This document shows positions 1-8,950 of a stretch of DNA of 39,411 bases, piece after piece. The DNA is from DASRDR01 sp035550795 (GTDB lineage: Bacteria; Methylomirabilota; Methylomirabilia; Rokubacteriales; DASRDR01). The notes beneath the pieces were generated by a model. That model saw only the letters and a list, made by a program, of their open reading frames with translations. It did no database searches and was not told where the DNA came from. Location of the stretch: the NCBI GenBank assembly GCA_035550795.1, contig DASZOL010000037.1, positions 1-39,411 of the forward strand, read 5' to 3'. Position 1 is the first letter of the stretch. Each line of letters starts with the position of its first letter. Position numbers and translations under genes: made by a program.

Positions 1-683
1 CGGAGATCATGCGGCGGAGCCACGACGCCGCAGGAGCGGAGCTCGTGACCCTGGCCGTCCGGGACCTGGATCTCGCGAGTCCCGGAGGCTCCTTCCTGGC
101 GTCGATCGACCAGAGCCGCCTCACCCTGGTCCCGGCCACGACCGGATGCCGCACGGCGGACGAGGCCGTGCGGACGGCCTACCTCGCGCGAGAGGCTGGA
201 CTCGGCGACTTCGTCAAGATCGACGTGGTGGGCGATACGAGGACCGACATGCCCGACCTCGCGGCGATTCTCGAGGCGACCCGCACGCTCGCCCGTGACG
301 GCTTCGTGGCGCTTCCGATAGGGAGTGACGATCCCGTCGCCGCCCGGCGGCTGGAGGAGGCCGGCGCGTCGGGCATCCTGCTCCAGCCGACGCCGGCGGG
401 CTCCGGGCTCGGGATCCGGAACCCCTACGCGATCCGTCTGGTCCTGGACACGGCGACCGTGCCGGTCATCGTGGCCGCGGGCATCGGCACGGCCTCGGAT
501 GCGGCCCTGGCCATGGAGCTGGGCTGTCACGCCGTGCTCGTGGGGACGGCCATCGCCGAGGCGCGAGACCCGGAGGTGATGGCGGAGGCCATGCGCCACG
601 CCGTGGAAGCCGGTCGCGGCGCCTACAGGGCGGGCCGCATTGCCCGGCGCCTCCACCGGCACGCCTTCGGGCCGCCCGAGTGA
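1..683 (+). CDS. thiG: ThiG-like thiazole synthase, divergent (5' partial)
   Basis: This is a TIM-barrel protein of the thiazole synthase family, which makes the thiazole phosphate of thiamine from deoxyxylulose phosphate, dehydroglycine and ThiS thiocarboxylate. Family landmarks, numbered from the ATG at 9, are TGCRTADEAVRTA, the FVKIDVVGD strand with the Schiff-base lysine K70, GSGLGIRNPY and SDAALAMELG. The frame is open to the left edge and the usual N-terminal part is missing, so the real start lies outside the window. The sequence departs from typical ThiG. The Glu two residues after the lysine is Asp (D72), and the usual VIVDAGIG is VIVAAGIG (A156), so both residues proposed as acid/base catalysts differ. 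The phosphate-region motifs are also altered. The next gene, ThiO, supplies dehydroglycine, so the context supports a thiamine role or a derived one. Confidence 0.85.
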   Translation, partial: EIMRRSHDAAGAELVTLAVRDLDLASPGGSFLASIDQSRLTLVPATTGCRTADEAVRTAYLAREAGLGDFVKIDVVGDTRTDMPDLAAILEATRTLARDGFVALPIGSDDPVAARRLEEAGASGILLQPTPAGSGLGIRNPYAIRLVLDTATVPVIVAAGIGTASDAALAMELGCHAVLVGTAIAEARDPEVMAEAMRHAVEAGRGAYRAGRIARRLHRHAFGPPE

Positions 684-720
684 GACCCCGGCCCCTCCAC
701 CCGGGGTTGACCAGAGGCCG

Positions 721-1836
721 TTGACGCGGCCCGACGCCATCGTCGTCGGGGCAGGAGCCATCGGCGCCGCCTGCGCGTACGAGCTGGCCGGGGCGGGTCT
801 CCGCGTCACCGTGATCGAGCGCGGGCGCCCCGGGGGCGAGGCCTCCGGGGCGTCGGCCGGTATCCTGTCCGTGCTCCCTGCCACGCGGCGCGATCCTCTG
901 GCCGCCCTGGGCCGCCTGAGCCGGGATCTGTACGGGCCGCTCGCGGCGGCGCTCCGCGACGAGACCGACATCGACATCGGCCTCGGGCGTGCGGGGCACC
1001 TCCACCTCTGCACGACCGAGGAGGAGGCGCGCAGAGCGCGGCGCTCCGCCGACGAGCCGGCGGAGCGGCAAGAGGGAACGGCCTTCCTGGCCGCCGAGGA
1101 CCTGCGGCGAATCGAACCTGCCGTGAGCCCGGAGGCGGCCGGCGCGCTCCACCTGCCCCGTAGCTCCTGGGTCGATAACGTCCGCCTGGTCCGGGCCCTG
1201 GTGCAGGCCGGCGAGCGCCGGGGCGTCCGCTACGTGATCGATGAGCCGGTGGGCGCGCTGGTCCGGGTGGGCGACCGGGTGAGCGGCGTGCGCACCCCAC
1301 GCCTGGGGGTCGTCGAGGGTGGTGTGGTCATCCTAGCTGCCGGAGCGTGGAGCGGGGGAATCGAGGGGGGGCCGGCCGGGCTCGCCGTGCGCCCCGTCAA
1401 GGGCCAGATCCTGGCCTTCGACAACGCATCGCCCCGCGTGCGACACGCCATCTTCCGGGAGGACGTGTACCTGGTCCCGCGGCTTTCCGGGGAGTGTCTG
1501 TTCGGGGCCACGGTCGAGGAGGGCGTTGCCGACCGGGACGTCACGCTTGATGGGCTCGCCTGGCTCCTCGCGGAGGCCCTCCGGACGGCGCCTGGCCTCG
1601 GCGGTCTCCGCTTCCTCCGGGCCTGGGCCGGGCTCCGTCCCGCGCTCGAGGACGGACTGCCGGCCGTGGGGCCGTGGCCCGGGATCTCTGGGCTGATGGT
1701 GGCAACCGGCCACTACCGGAGCGGCATCCTCCTCACGCCCGTCACCGCGCGGATCATCCGCGACCACGTGGTGGATGGGCACTGCTCGCTCCGCGCGTCC
1801 GCGCTCCTGCCGGACCGGCTGGCAGGGCGGCGGTGA
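721..1836 (+). CDS. thiO: Glycine oxidase ThiO (FAD-dependent)
   Basis: This is a DAO-family flavoprotein that oxidises glycine to the imine used by ThiG. The N-terminal dinucleotide-binding motif VVGAGAIGAACAYELA, a central segment resembling the family's FGATVEE stretch, and the C-terminal AWAGLRPALEDGLPAVG ... GHYRSGILLTPVTA block are typical of ThiO. The chosen start is TTG at 721, because the Rossmann strand begins directly after it. An in-frame ATG at 640 lies inside thiG and would add 27 Pro/Thr-rich residues. That longer, overlapping start cannot be excluded. Length from TTG is 371 residues, normal for the family. It is cotranscribed with thiG. Confidence 0.88.
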   Translation: MTRPDAIVVGAGAIGAACAYELAGAGLRVTVIERGRPGGEASGASAGILSVLPATRRDPLAALGRLSRDLYGPLAAALRDETDIDIGLGRAGHLHLCTTEEEARRARRSADEPAERQEGTAFLAAEDLRRIEPAVSPEAAGALHLPRSSWVDNVRLVRALVQAGERRGVRYVIDEPVGALVRVGDRVSGVRTPRLGVVEGGVVILAAGAWSGGIEGGPAGLAVRPVKGQILAFDNASPRVRHAIFREDVYLVPRLSGECLFGATVEEGVADRDVTLDGLAWLLAEALRTAPGLGGLRFLRAWAGLRPALEDGLPAVGPWPGISGLMVATGHYRSGILLTPVTARIIRDHVVDGHCSLRASALLPDRLAGRR

Positions 1837-1848
1837 TACGATGCCCCC

Positions 1849-2700
1849 GTGTACGGGACCCCGCCCGCGCCGTATCCCCGACGCATTGTCTGCCTGACCT
1901 CGGAGACGACCGAGATAGCGTTCGCGGTGGGGGCAGGCGACCGCGTCGTGGGGGTGCCCGGCACCGTGCGGCGGCCGGCGGAAGCCCGGGACCGCCCGAA
2001 GGTAGGCGCGTTCACCACGTTCCGTCTGGACCGAATCCTCGGCCTGGCGCCGGACCTCGTGCTCGCGTTCTCCGACCTGCAGGCCGACGTCGTCCGTGAC
2101 CTCGTCCAGGCCGGCATCCCCGTCCTGGCCCTGAACCAGCGGAGCCTGGCCGAGATCTTCCAGGCCATCCTCGTGATTGGCGGCGTGCTCGGGCGCGAGG
2201 ACGCGGCGCGCGGGGTGGTCTCGGACATCCAGGACGAGATCCGCCAGATCCGGGAGTTCTCAAGCGTCTGGCCGGACCGGCCCCGCGTGTACTTTGAGGA
2301 GTGGGACGAGCCGCCGATCTCGGGGATACGGTGGGTCTCGGAGCTGATCGAGGTCGCCGGCGGCCAGGACGTGTTTCCGGAGCTCCGCGATCGCCGGGAC
2401 GCCCGGGGCAGGGTGGTGGATCCGGCCGAGGTGGTCCGGCGGGACCCGGAGATCGTGATCGCGTCGTGGTGCGGGAAGCCCGTCGATATCGAGGCGATCC
2501 GCGGGAGGCCGGGATGGAGCGGGATCTCGGCGGTGAGGACGGGACGGGTGCACGCGGTCCCGTCCGGGGACCTCCTCTCGCCCGGCCCGTCGGTGGTCCG
2601 AGGGCTCCGGACCCTCCACGAGCTGGTCCAGGCATGCGTCGCCAGGGAGGAGGCGGATCCGAGCCTGCTCTCAACCGACGACTCCGATGATGAAGATTAA
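1849..2700 (+). CDS. Cobalamin-binding (BtuF-like) substrate-binding domain protein
   Basis: The 283-residue protein has the periplasmic-binding-protein fold of the BtuF/FepB type. Features are PRRIVCLTSETTEIAFAVGAG at the N-terminus, the GAFTTFRLDRILGLAPDLVLAF strand, VSELIEVAGGQDVF in the middle and a C-terminal GRVHAVPSGDLLSPGPS block. The start is GTG, 12 nt after the thiO stop. There is no signal peptide or lipobox, although members of this family that serve ABC importers are exported. The C-terminal tail is acidic (DDSDDED). No BtuC or BtuD gene is adjacent. Corrinoid binding is inferred from family resemblance, and the missing export signal suggests a cytoplasmic role or a different start. 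Confidence 0.75.
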   Translation: MYGTPPAPYPRRIVCLTSETTEIAFAVGAGDRVVGVPGTVRRPAEARDRPKVGAFTTFRLDRILGLAPDLVLAFSDLQADVVRDLVQAGIPVLALNQRSLAEIFQAILVIGGVLGREDAARGVVSDIQDEIRQIREFSSVWPDRPRVYFEEWDEPPISGIRWVSELIEVAGGQDVFPELRDRRDARGRVVDPAEVVRRDPEIVIASWCGKPVDIEAIRGRPGWSGISAVRTGRVHAVPSGDLLSPGPSVVRGLRTLHELVQACVAREEADPSLLSTDDSDDED

Positions 2701-2815
2701 GTCTCGGTAATTGTGTTACAAAATCGATGTGCATCCTCGCCGGCATGCGAGGGTGCCCCCGTGGTAGCATGAGTGTGCTCCCAGCTTTCCCGACACCCCG
2801 ATCCGGGAGACGCTC

Positions 2816-4264
2816 ATGACAACGATCGGCCAGCCAGTTCGCCCGGAGCGCTTCTTCGCCGACCGGTTCGGCTTGACCCAGCCCCGGCTGGAGGCCCTGG
2901 TGGGCTCTGCGGCCAGCCGGGTGGACTACGCCGACGTGTTCGTCGAGTACCAGGTGGCGGAGGAGCTCGTCCTCGAGGACGGCGTCGTCAAGCGGGCGTC
3001 GCGGACGATCAGCCAGGGTGCGGGCGTCCGGGCCCAGGCTGGCGTGCGCACGGGCTACGCCTACACGGACGACCTCGACATCCGGCATCTCGAGGTCGCG
3101 GCCAGGCAGGCGCAGGCCATCGCCGAGCATCCGGCGGAGTCCGGGCCGGTCTCGGTGCACGGCAGTCCGCACCCTCACGACCTCTACCGGCTGGATACCG
3201 CGCCGGTCGAGGCGGACCTCACCGCCAAGGTGGCGCTGCTGGGCCAGGTCGACCGCCTGGCACGGGCGCAGGACGCCCGGATCCGTCAGGTCATCGCGAC
3301 GCTGGCATCGCTCGACCAGATGGTGCTGATCGCGACGTCGGCCAACTGGCAACTCGCCGACGTCCGGCCCCTGACCCGGCTGAACGTGACGGTCGTCGTC
3401 GAGGACGGGGGTCGGCGCGAGGTCGGCACCTTCGGCGGGGGCGGCCGGGTGGCTTTCGACTACTTCGTCGAGGGCGACCGCTGGGCGCGCTTCGCCCGGG
3501 AGGCGGCGCGCCAGGCGGTCGTCAAGCTGAACGCGGTCGCCGCGCCCGCTGGAGCCATGACGGTCGTGCTCGGCCCCGGGTGGCCGGGAATCCTGCTCCA
3601 CGAGGCGATCGGACACGGGCTGGAGGGTGACTTCAACCGGAAGGGCGTCTCGGCGTTCAGCGGCCGCCTCGGTGAGCGGGTCGCCTCCGACCTCGTCACG
3701 GTCATCGACGACGGCACGCTTCCGAACCGGCGTGGCTCGCTGAACCTGGACGACGAGGGCACGCCGACGAGCCGGACCGTCCTCATCGAGAAGGGCGTGC
3801 TGCGCGGGTACATGCAGGATCGGCTCAACGCCCGACTGCTTGGCACGGGGCTCACCGGAAACGGTCGGCGGGAGTCCTTCCAGCACCCGCCGATGCCGCG
3901 CATGACGAACACCTTCATGCTGGCGGGCGAGGAGCCGCCGGAGGACATCGTGCGCTCTGTATCGCGGGGACTCTACGCGGTGGCCTTCGGCGGCGGACAG
4001 GTGGACATCACGAGCGGGAAGTTCGTGTTCTCCGCGAGCGAGGCCTACCTGATCGAGGGCGGCCGTGTCACGGCGCCGGTCAAGGGGGCCACGCTAATCG
4101 GCTCGGGCCCGGACGCCCTCACGCGCGTCAGCCGCGTCGGTCACGATCTCGCCCTCGACGAGGGGGTAGGCACGTGCGGGAAGGACGGGCAGTCCGTCCC
4201 GGTGGGCGTCGGCCTGCCGACCATCCGCGTCGACGGGATCACCGTGGGCGGGACCGAGGTCTGA
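2816..4264 (+). CDS. tldD: TldD metalloprotease subunit
   Basis: This is the catalytic subunit of the TldD/TldE heterodimeric zinc protease, which degrades unfolded or modified peptides inside the cell and matures some RiPPs in other bacteria. The zinc site HEAIGH (H262-E263-x3-H267) lies in the expected HEAxGHxLEGD context, and the C-terminal KDGQSVPVG block corresponds to the third-ligand region. Length is 482 residues, normal for TldD. A Shine-Dalgarno-like GGGAG lies upstream of the ATG. The partner gene follows after 4 nt. A second, more divergent pair is found at 27403-30652. Confidence 0.93.
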   Translation: MTTIGQPVRPERFFADRFGLTQPRLEALVGSAASRVDYADVFVEYQVAEELVLEDGVVKRASRTISQGAGVRAQAGVRTGYAYTDDLDIRHLEVAARQAQAIAEHPAESGPVSVHGSPHPHDLYRLDTAPVEADLTAKVALLGQVDRLARAQDARIRQVIATLASLDQMVLIATSANWQLADVRPLTRLNVTVVVEDGGRREVGTFGGGGRVAFDYFVEGDRWARFAREAARQAVVKLNAVAAPAGAMTVVLGPGWPGILLHEAIGHGLEGDFNRKGVSAFSGRLGERVASDLVTVIDDGTLPNRRGSLNLDDEGTPTSRTVLIEKGVLRGYMQDRLNARLLGTGLTGNGRRESFQHPPMPRMTNTFMLAGEEPPEDIVRSVSRGLYAVAFGGGQVDITSGKFVFSASEAYLIEGGRVTAPVKGATLIGSGPDALTRVSRVGHDLALDEGVGTCGKDGQSVPVGVGLPTIRVDGITVGGTEV

Positions 4265-4268
4265 CGCC

Positions 4269-5645
4269 GTGGTCGGGCAAGGCGTGACGGCGGGGGCGGG
4301 GTCGGAGATGCTCGATCGCCTCGAGGATCTCCTGCGACGCGCGCGCACGCGGGGAGCCGTCGAGGCGGACGCCTTCATGGTGGAGGAAGAGCTCCAGACG
4401 GTGCAGGTGCGGCTCGGCAGCGTCGAGTCGCTGAAGCACGCTCGCGAGAACCGCTGCTCCCTGCGGATCTTCACCGAGTCCGGGTCCGCATCGGCGACCA
4501 CCTCGGATCTCTCCCCGGAGGCGCTCGCGCGCCTGGTGGACGAGAGCGTGCGACTGGCGCAGGTGGCCCGGCGCGACGAGCACTCCGGGTTGCCAGCCAG
4601 GGAAGCCCTGGCGCGCGAGATTCCCGACCTGGACCTCTGGGACGCCGAGGGTCACGCGATGGGACTCGAGGACAAGATCGCCTGGGCGCGCCGGGCCGAG
4701 GCGGCCGCCCTCGAGGCCGATGCGCGCGTGCGGAATTCCGAGGGGGCGGAGTTCTACGACCGGCAGGGCCGGGTTGCGTACGCGTCCAGCGGTGGGTTCG
4801 CCAGCGACTTCCGGATCTCGTCGTTTGCCCTGTCCGTGACGCCCGTGGCTTCGGACGACAGCGACATGGAACGCGACTACTGGTACACGTCGGCCCGGCA
4901 TCTCGCCGATCTGGAGTCCCCTGAGGAGATCGGCCGGGAGGCGGCGCGCCGGGCGGTTCGCCGGCTGGGCGGGCGGAAGGGCGAGACGGTGGAAGTCCCG
5001 GTCGTCTTCGATCCCGAGACCGCGGCGAGCCTGGTGAGGGGCCTGGCCGTCGCGGCATCCGGCCCAGGCCTCTACCGGGGGACCTCGTTCCTCATCGGCC
5101 AGCGTGGAGAGACCGTGGCCTCGCCCCTCGTGACGATCGTGGACGATCCCCTGATGCGCCACGGGCTCGGCTCTCGGCCGTTCGACGGTGAAGGGCTGCC
5201 GAGCCGGCGTACGGTCCTGGTCGACCAGGGGGTCCTCGCGAGCTATCTCCTCGACACCTATAGCGCCCGACGGCTGGGGCTCGCGGCGACGGGGCATGCT
5301 TCCCGCGAGGACGGGGGCGGGGTGACCGTCGGGTACACGAACCTCTACCTGGAGCCCGGGCCCTGGGCCCCCGAGGAGGTCGTGCGCTCGGTCGACCGGG
5401 GTCTCTACGTCACGGAGCTGATCGGGTTCGGCGTGAACTTCGCGACCGGAGACTACTCGCGGGGCGCCGTCGGCTTCTGGATCGAGGGCGGCGAGCTCGC
5501 GTATCCGGTCGAGGAGATCACCGTCGCGGGTAACCTGCGCCAGATGCTGCGGGATGTGGAAATGGTGGGACAGGACCTGATCTTCCGCGACCAGACCGCC
5601 GCGCCCACGCTGAAGATCTCCCGTCTCACCGTCGCCGGCCAGTAG
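4269..5645 (+). CDS. pmbA: TldE/PmbA protease subunit
   Basis: This is the non-metal-binding partner of TldD, 458 residues from a GTG start 4 nt after the tldD stop. It shares the TldD fold but lacks the HExxxH zinc motif, as expected for PmbA/TldE. Recognisable parts are the N-terminal EADAFMVEEELQTVQVRLG region, the central PVVFDPETAASLVRGLAVAASG segment, and the C-terminal GVNFATGDYSRGAVGFWIEGG and EEITVAGNL blocks. Translational coupling to tldD fits formation of a 1:1 heterodimer. Confidence 0.92.
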   Translation: MVGQGVTAGAGSEMLDRLEDLLRRARTRGAVEADAFMVEEELQTVQVRLGSVESLKHARENRCSLRIFTESGSASATTSDLSPEALARLVDESVRLAQVARRDEHSGLPAREALAREIPDLDLWDAEGHAMGLEDKIAWARRAEAAALEADARVRNSEGAEFYDRQGRVAYASSGGFASDFRISSFALSVTPVASDDSDMERDYWYTSARHLADLESPEEIGREAARRAVRRLGGRKGETVEVPVVFDPETAASLVRGLAVAASGPGLYRGTSFLIGQRGETVASPLVTIVDDPLMRHGLGSRPFDGEGLPSRRTVLVDQGVLASYLLDTYSARRLGLAATGHASREDGGGVTVGYTNLYLEPGPWAPEEVVRSVDRGLYVTELIGFGVNFATGDYSRGAVGFWIEGGELAYPVEEITVAGNLRQMLRDVEMVGQDLIFRDQTAAPTLKISRLTVAGQ

Positions 5646-5856
5646 ACACGCGAGCGGCGCGTCGGGCCTCCGAGCCAGGGGCCGGTCCACCACCCGGGAC
5701 CCGATCCCTCCGCCGGGTCCGTCACCTCTGCCCTGAGCGACGATCCACTGATCACCCTCCCGTATCCGCGCGGGGGGGGCTCCTCCGGCTGCGGCTCGGT
5801 AACACGCCGAGTCAGCAATTCGAAGCGCGCACCCGCGTGGAGGTATCCTGACGAGC

Positions 5857-7281
5857 ATGACGAGGGCTGCCACGGCGGCCCGGACCAACGACGGGCTGAT
5901 CGACGCCCGGTTGATCCGCGGCTGGCTCCTGTGGGGATTCTTCTGGCTCATGTTCGCGCCGACCATCGGGGTGCTCATCTCGACGAAGTTCAATTACCCG
6001 GAGTTCCTGGGGACGTCCGCGTGGTCGACCTTCGGCCGCCTTCGCCCGGTCCACGTCAACGGCGTGATCTTCGGTGCCTTCTCCACGCTGTTCCTCGGCC
6101 TCATGTACTACATCACTCCGCGCCTGGCGGGGGTTCCGGTCTGGAACGGGCACTGGGGCTACCCCGTCCTCTGGATATGGAATCTGAACCTCGCCGCCTC
6201 CTTCATCGGCGTGTCCCTGTTCGGAGGAAACCGCGGATGGGAGGCGGGCGAGCTTCCCCTTCCAAACGTCGTGGTGCTGACGGTGATCATGTTCGCCGTG
6301 ACGGTGCAGATCCTCATGACCATCGCCCGGCGGCGAGAGGCCCCGCTCTACGTCAGCCTCTGGTACCTGATCGGCGCCCTGGTGTGGACGAGCATCAACC
6401 TGGTGCTCCTGATCATCGGGCCTTACCACACGGTGCCCGGCATCAACAATGCGGCGCTCCACGGCCTGTACATCCACTACGTGGTGGGCCTCTGGATCAC
6501 GCCGGCCGGCTACGTCCTGATCTACTTCTTCCTGCCGGCGTCCATACGGGCCCCGATCTACAGCCACAAGCTCTCCCTCATCGGGTTCTGGTCTCTCGCC
6601 TTCTTCTACCCGTTCGTCGGGATCCACCACTACCTGTTCAGCCCGATCGCCGACTGGGCGGAAACGATCGCCATCGTCTCCTCCATGATGCTGATCATCC
6701 CGGTGTGGACGGTGCTCCAGAACTTCTTCGGCACCATGATCGGTCACTGGCAGGGCTTCGGCCGGAATCTGCCCGCCAAGTTCCTCATCATGGGATCGAT
6801 CATGTACCTGATCGGGTGCTTCCAGGGCTCCACCGAGGCGCTCCGGTCGATCCAGGAGCCGACCCACTTCACCGACTTCGTTGTGTCTCACTCGCACCTC
6901 ACCGTGTTCGGCACGTTCGTGGTGTGGGCGATCGGGGGGGCGGTGTACGTCTGGCCGCGACTCTTCGGACGGGAGCTGTGGAGCTTCCGGCTCGGAAACT
7001 GGAGCTTCTGGCTGATCACCCTGGGGATCTCGACCATGGGGCTCGTCCTGACCGCGCAAGGGCTGCAGCAGGGGTACATGCTCATGGCGCGGGCGGAGTG
7101 GGTGGACACCGTCGTGACCATGAAGCCCTTCTGGCTGGTGCGGACCCTGTCGGGGATCTCGATGGACCTGGGGATGTCGCTCCTCGTCTACAACTTCATG
7201 CGCACGGCGCTGGAGCCGGGAGTGGTCGCCCCGGCCGCCCCGGCCGAGCCGGTGCCGGGCGAGAGCCCCGCGCGGGCGTGA
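5857..7281 (+). CDS. ccoN: cbb3-type cytochrome c oxidase subunit I (CcoN)
   Basis: This is the haem-copper catalytic subunit of the high-affinity cbb3 oxidase, a 474-residue protein of about 12 membrane helices. All expected ligands are visible: H66 in RPVHVNGV and H345 for low-spin haem b, H347 for haem b3, H207, H257 and H258 for CuB, and Y251 in FYPFVGIHHY as the His-Tyr cross-link residue. From H207 onward the numbering matches what I recall for the Pseudomonas stutzeri enzyme. The promoter-proximal TATCCT lies 7 nt before the ATG. It heads the oxidase operon and ends 1 nt before the next start. The C-terminus is Pro/Ala-rich. Confidence 0.95.
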   Translation: MTRAATAARTNDGLIDARLIRGWLLWGFFWLMFAPTIGVLISTKFNYPEFLGTSAWSTFGRLRPVHVNGVIFGAFSTLFLGLMYYITPRLAGVPVWNGHWGYPVLWIWNLNLAASFIGVSLFGGNRGWEAGELPLPNVVVLTVIMFAVTVQILMTIARRREAPLYVSLWYLIGALVWTSINLVLLIIGPYHTVPGINNAALHGLYIHYVVGLWITPAGYVLIYFFLPASIRAPIYSHKLSLIGFWSLAFFYPFVGIHHYLFSPIADWAETIAIVSSMMLIIPVWTVLQNFFGTMIGHWQGFGRNLPAKFLIMGSIMYLIGCFQGSTEALRSIQEPTHFTDFVVSHSHLTVFGTFVVWAIGGAVYVWPRLFGRELWSFRLGNWSFWLITLGISTMGLVLTAQGLQQGYMLMARAEWVDTVVTMKPFWLVRTLSGISMDLGMSLLVYNFMRTALEPGVVAPAAPAEPVPGESPARA

Positions 7282-7282
7282 C

Positions 7283-8923
7283 GTGAAGGCCTATGTCCTC
7301 GGAGCCGGGTTCGTCTGCATCTCGCTGGCGATCTTCATACAGGGCATCCTCCCGATCGCGATTCCGGAGTCCCGGGAGACGCGGGCGACGCGGGCCGTGC
7401 GCACCGAACTCGGCGAGGTCAAGTGGGTCTGGTACGAGTCGTCCCCCTACACGCCGCTCGAGCAGATCGGGCGGAACGTGTACCGGAGGGAGGGGTGCTG
7501 GTACTGCCACAGCCAGTACGTGCGCCCGGTGACCGGAGAGGACATGCGCTGGGGCCCGGTCTCCCAGGTTGGCGAGTACGCTCACGATTGGCCGCATCTC
7601 CTGTCGACGCGCCGGATTGGCCCCGACCTCACGCGGGTGGGGCTCAAGTACGGGGACGCGTGGCACTACGCGCACCACTGGACCCCGACCGGGGTGGTGC
7701 CGGACTCCATGATGCCGAGCTTCCGCTGGCTGTACCGGACGGCGCAGGTAGCGGTCGTCGACAAGGACGGGGAGCCGGCCCTGGCGGAGAGCCCGGCGCT
7801 CCGGCAGCTGTTCACGGGGCGGGCGGACCGGCCGCTACCGCTCCATCCGAATCCGGACGGACTCGCCTTCTCCCGGCAAACGGACGGGACACCGGCCCTG
7901 GACGTGAAGAACCTGCCGGAGCCGTACGACAAGCTCGACGCCTGGAAGGGGAAGACCCTCACGGTGATCGTGCCGACCGAGGAGCTCCGCGGGCTCGTCG
8001 CCTACATCCAGAAGCTCGGCACGAACCGCGGAGCGTGGCGCGACGTCTTCGAGCCGCAGACGCTGTCCGCCAGCGTCATGAGCATCCCGCGCACCACGGA
8101 GCAGGAGGCGCGCGGGAAGGCCGTGTACGAGCGGCGCTGCGTCGGCTGCCACGGGCCGAACGGCGACGGGAACGGTCCCATGGCCACTTTCCTGGATCCC
8201 CGGCCGCGCGATTTCCGGCTCGGGGCCTTCAAGTTCCGGACGACCCCTTCGGGCTCCCTGCCGACGGACGGGGATCTCTACCGGACCCTCACGCGCGGCC
8301 TGCGCTTCACCGCGATGCCCACGTGGCACGAGCTGCCCGAGAAGGATCGGATCTCCGTCATCAGCTACGTCAAGACCTTTTCCAAGCGCTGGACGGAAGA
8401 GAGGCCCGAGCCCCCGATCCCGATCGGGGACCCGCCGAAGGCGACGCCGGAGACGCTGGCGCAGGGGAAGGAGCTCTACGCCAAAGCCAAGTGCTTCCAG
8501 TGCCACGGCCAGGGGGGCAAGGGCGACGGTCCGTCGGCGGACGAGCTCACCGACGACTGGGGATTCAAGATCCTCCCGATCGACTTCACCCGGGGCCAGT
8601 TCAAGGGCGGCGCTGACGTCCGCGACGTGTTCCGGACCATGACCACCGGCCTCGACGGGACGCCGATGCCGTCGTTCGCCGACTCCATGAGCGAGGCGGA
8701 ACGCTGGGCGATCAGCTACTACGTGCTCTCCTTTTCGGCCTTCAACGATCCGGTCACCGGGGAGAAGCTCAAGCTCGACGCGGCAATCCGCGCGCAGCTG
8801 AACGACGCCGGCGGTGAGGCATACCAGTCCTCATCGCTCGCGCTCGACCCGTCCGCGCCGACCGAGACCGGACCGAGGGCCCTGGTCCGCTTCCACAAGG
8901 GCCTGAAGGGCGAGGGGCGCTAG
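7283..8923 (+). CDS. Fused CcoO-CcoP cytochrome c subunit of cbb3 oxidase
   Basis: One 546-residue polypeptide joins a monohaem CcoO to a dihaem CcoP-like part. Residues 1-30 form a membrane anchor. The CcoO haem site is C72-x2-C75-H76 in GCWYCHSQYVRP, followed by the CcoO-type GPDLTRVG and MMPSFRWLY segments. Two class I cytochrome c domains follow, with C286-x2-C289-H290 and C404-x2-C407-H408, each continuing into GxGDGxG. There is no hydrophobic helix between the CcoO and CcoP parts, so the dihaem portion hangs from the CcoO anchor. The start is GTG, 1 nt after the ccoN stop. It would pass electrons from cytochrome c or other donors to CcoN. Confidence 0.9.
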   Translation: MKAYVLGAGFVCISLAIFIQGILPIAIPESRETRATRAVRTELGEVKWVWYESSPYTPLEQIGRNVYRREGCWYCHSQYVRPVTGEDMRWGPVSQVGEYAHDWPHLLSTRRIGPDLTRVGLKYGDAWHYAHHWTPTGVVPDSMMPSFRWLYRTAQVAVVDKDGEPALAESPALRQLFTGRADRPLPLHPNPDGLAFSRQTDGTPALDVKNLPEPYDKLDAWKGKTLTVIVPTEELRGLVAYIQKLGTNRGAWRDVFEPQTLSASVMSIPRTTEQEARGKAVYERRCVGCHGPNGDGNGPMATFLDPRPRDFRLGAFKFRTTPSGSLPTDGDLYRTLTRGLRFTAMPTWHELPEKDRISVISYVKTFSKRWTEERPEPPIPIGDPPKATPETLAQGKELYAKAKCFQCHGQGGKGDGPSADELTDDWGFKILPIDFTRGQFKGGADVRDVFRTMTTGLDGTPMPSFADSMSEAERWAISYYVLSFSAFNDPVTGEKLKLDAAIRAQLNDAGGEAYQSSSLALDPSAPTETGPRALVRFHKGLKGEGR

Positions 8924-8950
8924 AGGCCCCCGGGAGGCCAGGGGAAAGAG

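Noticed and set aside
2012..3886. Minus-strand open frame of 624 residues
   Set aside because: Antisense to the BtuF-like gene and TldD, with no recognisable domain.
4239..5993. Minus-strand open frame of 584 residues
   Set aside because: Antisense to TldE and the start of ccoN, and likely an artefact of GC bias.
7660..7900. Possible frameshift between CcoO and CcoP parts
   Set aside because: The frame is uninterrupted through all three haem motifs, so the fusion is real in this sequence.
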